This document shows positions 56,130 through 64,000 of a stretch of DNA of 64,000 bases, one piece after another (positions within the stretch are counted from its first letter, which is position 1; each line of letters starts with the position of its first letter). The notes beneath the pieces are model-generated. The model searched no databases, had not been told where the DNA came from, and saw nothing but the letters and a program-made list of their open reading frames with translations. Source of the stretch: Acanthaster planci (taxonomy: Eukaryota; Echinodermata; Asteroidea; Valvatida; Acanthasteridae); the NCBI RefSeq assembly GCF_001949145.1, contig NW_019091592.1:120790-184789 (forward strand), written 5' to 3'. The position numbers and the translations under genes are program-made.

Positions 56130-57070
56130 GTGAATACAATCAACGTGACTTATGTTTAAACTCCATCATGTTTAGGTTTTTGTAATAGTGATGTGAAGTT
56201 GGTTTGATGCATCACTGGAAAAAGAAGGAGTGGGTTTGAGCTGATCTGTCTCACGAAAAATGGCAGCTGCGTAAGAGCAGTGAGACTGCTTTCACCAAAT
56301 GGCTGTCAAAGTGGCTGTAAATACATGTAGTTACAAAAGGCTCTGTATGGGGAAAATGCACAGCGACGATGTCGGCAAAAATGAGTAGTGGAGTCTAAAA
56401 AGTTCGGCATCAAAATTCAGGATAGGAGCCTTGGGGTTTAATTTCTCTGTTTTTCCTGGTTGTACTGTAGTAGGTTAAGTTATTTAATAGTAGTAGTTCA
56501 AACCCATTTTCAGGGAAAGTGGAAGTACTTTCTGGATATTACAATGCCCTTCACTAACTTAAAAAAGCCACATCCTTATTACTTTGGCTGAAGTCCACCA
56601 AAGCATGATTAATAAAAGTGTTTTCTTTAGTGTGAATGAAGATCGCTGCTTTGTAACTTAACATGGAAATGACCACGTCCTATGTTAGAAATGCTTATCC
56701 GTGACCATCTACATATCATAAGTATCTATAAATACACGTCGGAATGGGCAAAAAATCCAAAATTAATTTCATCTCCCTGGCGCCAATCCATCTTTGAAAT
56801 AGTCATCTACATATCACGCAATATAATTGTACAGACTCAACATTCTTCTTTCAACCCCTTTTGTGGTGCTTTTTACAACCGAAGTCTCTGTATGTTGACC
56901 CTGTCCTTGTTTATTCCAAGTCTTTTGCAGTGACTTTCACGTACGGAAAAACATCTACAGTCATGTACTCTGATTCAAATTACCATAACTTTGATGCTTG
57001 GTTTAGATGAGTCAAACCCCCTATATAATCTGATACACACGTACATTATAAACAGACAGAAAGCAAGTCA
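56130..57070. other. Intergenic, nothing recognised
   Basis: No supported feature. Confidence 0.35.
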
Positions 57071-57079
57071 ATATCTCTT

Positions 57080-58085
57080 TCCTAGAGGTGTTGGCTCTGA
57101 AAACAGCTGTTCAGCTTGAATATCAGCTTTGGGCGTTAATACCCAGATGCAGAGCCTTCCCTCTCCACTGCTGCTTGCATAACGTTCTACAGGTGGTCTA
57201 TGTACAGTACATTTTGTACAAAGTTCATGGGTCGGTGTTGTGTTCCAGAACTACAGGATACCTGTCTTGAACTGTTTGGCAGTCTTGGGCTTTACTTGTC
57301 GTCGAAGGTGGTAATTGAGCTGATGCCACAAGTTTTTGATGGGGTTGAGGTCTGGTGATTCAGTGGAGTTTTAAACCAGTTTATCCCTTCGCTTTCATAA
57401 ACTTTTGTTGAAATCTGTACCCCTCGAGAACGCAGATGCCACAAATGGCAAGAGTATTTTTCAGGATTTCTTCTCAATAAAATTTGCTGTCCATGATTTT
57501 CTCAGAATAAGCACTTGAGTGACTCCTAGCTTCGATATTCCTACCCAAATATGAACCTTATGTTTTGCCTTTGTTTCAATTTTCTTGCACGGCCAATTTT
57601 TCTGTATGTGAGTTTGCTACATGTATGGGACTCCATTTGGATCGAATACTCGTCGGTAAAAATTACATCATCAAAGTTCTTGTGCCAAACTAATGCAGTT
57701 CTGCAGAATTCAAGCCTTGACTGTCTATTGGGGATGCGAATCAGTTGGCACTACTTGGTACCTGTTTTGACCCATTGGGGTTTTTTCTCACCCTCTTGAT
57801 TGAGAGGGAGACCTTAAGGAGCTTGCCTTGAATATCTTGGGCAGTAAGCTTGTCATCCTGATAATAAAAGGGTCTATGAGGTTAAGATGCTGTGGTAGAA
57901 GTCTTAAGCTTCGCCCGGGCCTTGGCCTGTCGGCCAATCTTCCTTCCTCCCTGTTATCACAAGAGAAAGCGTCAAACTGTTCTTGTCTCAGTCTTGAAAC
58001 CGTCAAGGAAAAGTTTTCGGCAAATGACCGCTGGGGAGTGTCCATCTTTATTAAGACAGCCGATTTGATGTTTTACTTGTAGACG
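57080..58085 (-). pseudogene. Tc1/mariner-type transposase pseudogene
   Basis: The minus strand carries the order of a Tc1-like transposase. First an HTH-like VKHQIGCLNKDGHSPAVICR (about 58060-58000), then SLRLLPQHLNLIDPFIIRMT. Next comes the first catalytic block FDDVIFTDEYSIQMES (57676-57631). Last is GINWFKTPLNHQTSTPSKTC, a degraded form of the usual GI-WW-TP-SPDLNPIE box (57390-57330). The frames are broken by many stops and indels. Terminal inverted repeats were not located. Minus orientation, like several other elements in this window. Confidence 0.7.
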
Positions 58086-58227
58086 CAGTCGCGACATGAT
58101 GCTGTGTTAATTTGCAAACTCTTGCAAACGTGCAAGGAAGCCAATTTACCAATTGCTACCACCTTCCTTTTGAATGCTTACCTCAGCTTAAAATTCGTTG
58201 CTTAGCAACTACAGGTGTTGACTTTGT

Positions 58228-58629
58228 TCACCCAATCACAGTGTCACCATCATCGCCGCACAGAGTCAAAACATCATTAACAAATTTCCATTGGTTGGAA
58301 ACTTCCAATTCATAAGCTTTAATCATGATACCCTGCATGATATGCGGTAAAGGGGGACCCCCCAATGTAATGCACAAGCTGTATACCCTAAGGCTATTGT
58401 GCGTACTGCATCCCCTTGGAAATCTGAAAAGAATTCCAAAGAGTCCACCAACACAAAAGAAGACAAAATAGAGGGGGTCTCCTTTGTCGCATATCGCACA
58501 TCGCATGTTAATCCCCTGCTCATGGCCAATCGAACCTGTGTAGCAGTATAACACTGTTCCTGAAAAAGCTCCTGTCAGTTGCCATTTTGATGTCTTGAGC
58601 CTTTTCTCAGCCGAACCGCATTCTGCCAA
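58228..58629 (-). CDS. Unidentified open frame, 133 codons
   Basis: ATG at 58629 gives MAECGSAEKRLKTSKWQLTG, then CYTGSIGHEQGINMRCAICD, a hydrophobic FVFFCVGGLFGILFRF and YELEVSNQWKFVNDVLTLCG. No known family. It lies just upstream of the Tc1-like gene on the same strand. It may be an unrelated old repeat. Confidence 0.25.
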   Translation of the reverse strand: MAECGSAEKRLKTSKWQLTGAFSGTVLYCYTGSIGHEQGINMRCAICDKGDPLYFVFFCVGGLFGILFRFPRGCSTHNSLRVYSLCITLGGPPLPHIMQGIMIKAYELEVSNQWKFVNDVLTLCGDDGDTVIG

Positions 58630-58649
58630 AGCTATTCCACTTAGGACAC

Positions 58650-61600
58650 GAGCGTGTGGTGTTGGCGGAATCTTCTATATGGTCTGAAAACTAGTCCTTT
58701 CCATAGATTTGACGGCCTAAACCTCAAACTAAATCTTCGGTCGAAATTTTTAAGCATTTCTACACTGTACATGTATTTAGTGGGCTTCATATTTAATGAA
58801 GCCCATTGCCAATGGCCACAGAGCGGTCACATGAGCTGCGTGGACAACCGGCCCTCACATACATGTACAGTATACAGGAAATTCTCGGACAACAGTGCAC
58901 AAATGCAAAGCGAATATCCTGATTTTTGAGAAAAAAGTGCCTTACATGGCTCCTTTAGAGGTAAATTTCGAAAAAAAATTTAAAGATCTGCTGCCAAAAA
59001 GGTTCAGGTTATTCCTTGCAATACATATCCGAAAATGGTGTTCCCCATACGCATATTGTACAGTAGTTGCAGAGTAATACATATTTTTGAAGTAACCGGA
59101 AACGTCCTAAAAGCCGCTGAAATATTTTTGGGAAATCTAACTTAACGTAACATTTAGGCAGTCGACAGCTTCCCAGACATGTGACCCGCCTAACATGCCT
59201 AAAGGGTTGGATGGCAAAACCAACAACCGACCACGTGACCATGAGCAACACTCTAAAAATTATTTCATACAGGAGTATCAAAGAAATGTTTCGGGGACAT
59301 TGGAAAAAGAATCAACAACCTTTTATTTCCAGCATTTTTTTGTTTTGGGGGTCTCCAAGCATGTTTGTTTTGACAAGTCACCCGCTTCCAACGTGAGAAC
59401 AAAATGATTAAACTTGCTTTAGAACTTTCTTTTTAAAATCAGCCGGCCCAGTATGTCGAAGTTCATGTCAGCACAGTTAAAACTGAAAGTTAACCTTTTT
59501 GGAAATTCAAGATAATTTTGTCATGTGTATTTCTTTCAAAGTGTGAAACAATTTAATGCACCGGTATTTCGTGATCCTGTTATCAAGTTCATGTACATGT
59601 ACACGTACAAAACAATGACATTAGGAACATTAAATAAAGATAACTATAAACAGAACTATGCATAGGGCAGGTTTCATGAAAAACAGACATACAGTAGAGA
59701 GCCATTAATATGGCTATTAGCTATTAGCTATTGTTTCTCTTATTTCTCAGACAGTGCTTTGTATCTGGCTTCTAAGAGTGTGAGGTGGAACGAAGGATAT
59801 ATATACATGTAATTATGACACATAGTTTCCGTCTCCTGGCTCCTCTTAATTTAACACAACTTGACTTCAAGTTTCGAACGTCATGGTTTTGGACGGACAC
59901 GAACTACCTCGCAAAAATTCATCTAAATAACTTGAGACATCAAAGACCCTGCGTGTAAATTTTTTATCCATACTTCAGAAGGTTTTCTAGGGTACATGTT
60001 TATAATGATGACAACAAAGGTGGTCTTTCCTTCACAATGTGGTGTCATACTTCTTCCTAAGTTTGCGAACGTTATTTAGTTCCGTCACAATGTCAACTTT
60101 TTAAAGTACCAAAGATATTTAAAATAATGAACTCATCAACGGGTTGCCAAATTGGTACGGGAAGGACCCATCTGTGAACGAGTTCAAATGATTTCAGTAA
60201 AGCTGTAAGTCAGTCACAACCAACGGCACATGATTGTGAATTTTGCGAATGTTATTTTAAAAAAATGTCTGTCTGAACGAACCCATAACGCTCAGGAAAA
60301 ACGAACTCCAGTTAGTGCGTTGACCTTCTGTCGTGATCGACCAAACTCAACCGCCCTCTTTCTTCCGACGCCGAAGTCATCAAGAATGGGTAGTATGGTG
60401 CTCCTAAATTTTCAGGATTTCTGGTGAGTATGATTGAAGAAATTTCATCAAATATATGACGTACTGTAAAGAATGACATTACAGACCAGTTTGAATGTAT
60501 CAAATTAAATAGTCAGTCCCTTTATAGCCAACGACATGTCAAAATTCTTTCTTTGATAACATTACATTAATGCAACATAAGCAGCCACAGAATAACTGAA
60601 GCACGCAAACTACGCGTTAGTCACATGACAGAAACATTCCCTAATATTATAAAATTTCAGACTGATTGCGAGCGTCATTATATATTGACGGACAGGCAAA
60701 TCGCACGTCATTTTTGACAGACAGGAAAGTGGACTTTAACATCAAGTTTAACCTTTTTGATGATACATTGTACATGAACATGTATATTAAGGGTAGCCAG
60801 GAAGTAACAATGATTTGTTGTGTAGCTCAATTTATTTGCTATTATATAGGCCATTAACTGCTTATTTTTGAAATGACACGGGTGTCGGTAATATGAAATA
60901 AAGAAGCAGACAAATTAAAAACCCAGCAATTGCTGCCTCAGTTTGTTTCACATTTATTTCTGATTTAATTTTTGTTAAGCTAATTGTGAATGAATGGATT
61001 ATTTTGTAGACTGTTGGGGCTCCAAATACGAAACTACCAGATTGTTCCTTTAATACTGTCATTGGGGTAAAGTGGATGCGGGTAAATAGACCTTTTCACA
61101 AATAAATTTATAACAGTGCTATCCATGAGGGGCTTTAGCAGGGCAGCCCGCACCGCCAAAATTTGTGTGGCCTGGTAGTTTTTTCTTTCCTGGATTTTTC
61201 CCAATCTTAACTGTCTTCACGGTTTATTTAAGTGCAAATTAAGAAACACGAAAGAAGACTGGCTTAGATACGGCAATCTCATGCGCACGTGCACACGAAA
61301 AATCACAGTTGTAAAATCTTTTTACAGGTGCACTAAAAACCCCGCTTGAATTAGAAATTAATAGCAAAACGATTTAATTGGATTTTCTGAAGGAAACACT
61401 TAAAGCCAGAGAACCTGAAAGAAAATAATCAAAACTGCATCCTTGTTCGTTTTCAGTGGCCTGCTCACACTTCTTGCCGCCAAGGCTATTTGCGCATACA
61501 TGTTATGAATTTATTAGTGAAAAGCTCTATACAGCTTGAAGTCCAGTATCACCAGCAAAATGTACTGCGCTCAACCACAGCCTTTTCATTTCCAATGTAA
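58650..61600. other. Intergenic, nothing recognised
   Basis: About 3 kb without supported coding, repeat-array or RNA features. Frames are at most about 90 codons and without motifs. Confidence 0.4.
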
Positions 61601-61663
61601 CAGGTCCTTTGCACATCACTGCTACCCATCAGCACCACTCCCATGACTTAAAACCACCTTCCT

Positions 61664-62194
61664 TTGCACAAACTGCACCGGCTGCTCGTTTTGCTTGTAA
61701 CAAGTCAGCCCACAAAAGTAAAGATGCAGTTTCCCAAGAAGTCTTCATCCAGTGTGGCTGCAGGTCACGTGCCGGCTAGAGCAGGAACAAGGGCGGGAAC
61801 AGAGGCCAGGAGAGCCTACTGGCGTGAGAGAAAACAACCTGAAAGGAAAAGAATGAAAGAAAGCAAGCCGCAAAAGCTGAGACGAGTAAAAGAAAAAGAC
61901 AGACAGCGTAAACGAGAACAACAAGCCAAAAATCTGGATAGAAAGAAAAACAGGCAAGAAGATGAACGGAGTCCAGGTTATCATTCAATTAACACACTAA
62001 GAAACCATATGACAAGAGCACGAAAAGCTCTTCCCGGAACCCCAGAAAAGTTTGCGACAGTTGTGCATGGACAGATAACAAACTCGTCTCCCTGGAAGAA
62101 GCAGGCCCTGAAAGAGCAAGGACTGACGAAACCCGAGGTTTTTGGCCCCAAAGTTCGAGAAATAGCAAGCAAAATCAAGGACAAAAAGCATTGA
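61664..62194 (+). pseudogene. Basic N-terminal ORF of a mobile-element-like protein
   Basis: 176 codons. A Lys/Arg/Glu-rich coiled-coil-like stretch (ARRAYWRERKQPERKRMKES, KEKDRQRKREQQAKNLDRKK) leads into SINTLRNHMTRARKALPGTP with EKFATVVHGQI. I know this arrangement (a basic coiled coil followed by a 'xxAxKALPxTPxK' box) from the N-termini of uncharacterised multi-copy proteins in cnidarian and other marine invertebrate genomes, from memory only. The frame ends at TGA 62192, and a one-base shift would connect it to the long following frame. Confidence 0.5.
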
Positions 62195-63822
62195 AGCGAT
62201 TTGCTTGTACCTCCATTAAGTTTGCCACGCGAGTGCAGCTAAGTAAGCAGCTAAAATTAAGCACTGTAACTATCACCAGAGCACTTAGGACCAGTGGGCA
62301 GCAACAGGTGTCAGGGTGTGGAAAGGTGGCCCCTCGACTGCAACAGAAGGTAACTGATTTCTACCTTCGTCAAGATATTTCAAGACCGCTACCAATAAAA
62401 AGATACGCTACAAAGCATGGGCCAGGGCACGTGATGCAGATGTCAATGCAGACTGCATAACGCTTACATGTATTTGCATCCAAAAATCCAGGAGAGAAAA
62501 AAGGTTACACAAAATTCACATATTTTAGACCAAAAAATGTCCGACTGCTCTCCAAATTTCACCATGAAGTCTGTGTCTGCGTCTACTACACAAACATCAA
62601 GTACAAGCTTCTCGTTAACCGGGCTATTGACGCGACATCAAGTACTTCTAGGAAAATGACCGATGAGTTGATGTTAACAGATACCATCCTTTGTCCAGTA
62701 TCAGATGCCGAGAGATTCCAGAAAGGAGAATGTATGTTCGGTTCTTGCAGTAAATGCGGAAACCATGGTGACAGCATCCGAAAAATGTATCAGGATATCA
62801 AGCAGAAGTCCAATGGAAAACTCACTTGGCTGCACTGGGAAAGAGAAGAAGTAGTTGACAGAAAGGCACGCCGGGTCCTAAAAACGAAGCATGGGTCAAT
62901 AAAAACCATGGTAGATGAAATGGTCAAGGATGTGGAAAAACCTGTCCAGGGTGTGTCTTTTGTCAGGCACTTGTTCACGGCACAATGGCAGTAGAGGCAA
63001 TATGCGAATTTGCGGGGAAACCTTCAAGAAAACTGGGCATTGATTATTATGGAATTCGGACAAAATAGAAAGGTCTTTTATCAAGATGAGGTCAAGGCAG
63101 CTTATTACGGCCACAGGCAAATTACAATGCACCCGATAGTTACATATTACAGAAGCGACAACACTCTTGTTTGGGATTCCATCATCTTTTTGTCTGATGA
63201 CATCAATCAAGATTACCATGCTGTGGAGCATTATCTCAACCTGGCTTCACAGCAAATTGCCGACAAAGTGCATGTGAAGAGGGAGGTGGTTTGGAGTGAC
63301 GGATGTCAGAGCCAGTACAAGGGAAAGGGCACATTTGCAGACCTTAGCCTTTTGTCTGTCTATAGAGAGTGGAACTGCTTTGGGTCAGAACATGGGAAGG
63401 GAGAAGGAGATGGAGAAATTGGAGTGGTTAATAGGGCAGTGGATCGTGCGATACTTGGCCGAAAAGTCGTGATCAACTCGGCCAAGGATATGTGGGAGTG
63501 GTGCACAGAAAACATTGCCAGTGATGAAACCTACTCAAAACGCACTTTTGTCTATGTGGGTTAAAGTGAAATCCAACGGGAGAGACCACAGAGAGAAGTG
63601 ACTACACTAAAGGGTTCTCGAGGCTACCATCAGTTCCAGATTGTGGGCCCATATCAGCTTAATGTTAGGAGGTTGTCTTGCTTTTGCATGCAGTGTCTAG
63701 CTGGCAATGCAAGTCAGCGCAAAAATGCCAGTTAGACCACTGGTGATTTCAAGGTGAAGCGTCTGACACAACAAAGGGAAAGGTTAGCAAGAAACAAAAT
63801 TGTAAATCCTGGGTGAACAGAA
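62170..63822 (+). pseudogene. Large mobile-element-like protein relic, DDE/RNase H-like core, frame kept with internal stops
   Basis: One reading frame can be followed from about 62170 to the TGA near 63817 with only four internal stops: TAA 62458, TAG 62992, TAA 63562 and TAG about 63733. Segments in order: IKFATRVQLSKQLKLSTVTI, KVTDFYLRQDISRPLPIKRY, YTKFTYFRPKNVRLLSKFHH, CMFGSCSKCGNHGDSIRKMY. Then FYQDEVKAAYYGHRQITMHP, LVWDSIIFLSDDINQDYHAV, REVVWSDGCQSQYKGKGTFA, GSEHGKGEGDGEIGVVNRAV and, after the third stop, LSCFCMQCLAGNASQRKNAS. The spaced Asp blocks (QDEVKAAY, WSDGCQSQY, HGKGEGDG) suggest a DDE or RNase H-type nuclease (inference). The superfamily is not identified. It is probably a decayed transposon, with the C-terminal Cys cluster intact. 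Confidence 0.6.
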
Positions 63823-64000
63823 CAGCTTTGTACGGTGGTAATCATTTCACTCCTTTCACTTCGTCCCTTTCGTTTCATATTTTAATCACGCACCCTTCAC
63901 AAGCACATCATTAAAAGTCACATTCAACGTATTTGCACAAAACTTACGAACAGCTTAATTCTTTTTTCTTCTTCGTTTCCCGTTACATTCTGTTTTGATT
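63823..64000. other. Right edge, nothing recognised
   Basis: AT-rich flank of the preceding element. Its 3' end was not identified. Confidence 0.4.

Noticed and set aside
55836-56185. Frames over the palindrome
   Set aside because: The same peptide appears on both strands because the DNA is a perfect inverted repeat.

Overview
The window is eukaryotic. It is AT-rich and has long non-coding stretches, GT-AG splice signals and dense layers of decayed transposons, with no operons, Shine-Dalgarno sites or bacterial genes. The mix of DIRS-like tyrosine-recombinase retroelements, L2/CR1-type LINEs, piggyBac and Tc1/mariner transposons and tRNA-derived SINEs, together with the very frequent TACATGTA motif, fits a marine invertebrate. 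An echinoderm, hemichordate, amphioxus or similar genome is a guess that the sequence alone cannot settle. There is one assembly gap (26592-27057) and one single N (22113).

Layout. 0.9-3.8 kb: a decayed DIRS-like element on the minus strand. 6-7.7 kb: first copy of an unclassified intron-containing DDE-like transposase family (minus). 8.7-10.3 kb: a broken BEN-domain gene (plus). 11.5-12.6 kb: a SINE and a third DIRS fragment. 13-15.2 kb: dispersed repeats, an unidentified exon-like ORF and a PR/SET-type exon. 16.8-19.4 kb: second copy of the intron-containing transposase family, with the same two introns. 19.8-20.2 kb: a Pro/Ala-rich exon resembling the BEN gene. 21.1-21.7 kb: a tandem repeat. 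22.85-26 kb: a second DIRS-like element with inverted terminal structure and a missing reverse-transcriptase core. 30 kb: a possible promoter and first exon of a host gene. 31.1 and 37.2 kb: two arrays of the self-complementary TGGGATCCCA motif, flanking a complete but broken piggyBac element (33184-36507). 39.4-42.6 kb: an L2/CR1-like LINE split by TTAA-bounded MITEs that share ends with that piggyBac. 46.5-47.1 kb: another LINE 3' end. 50-52.2 kb: small splice-bounded exons of a possible host gene (minus). 52.4-54.1 kb: an internally deleted piggyBac nested between inverted arms. 55.9-56.1 kb: a perfect spacerless 164-bp palindrome. 57-58.1 kb: a Tc1/mariner relic. 61.7-63.8 kb: a multi-domain mobile-element-like protein relic whose frame stays aligned for about 1.6 kb with only stop substitutions.

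No complete intact gene is visible. Nearly every protein signal is a mobile element, and nearly all of them are inactivated. The most interesting items are the paired transposase copies with conserved intron positions and phases, the TTAA-MITE family tied to its likely piggyBac master, the perfect palindrome, and the stop-interrupted but frame-preserved ORF at the right edge.
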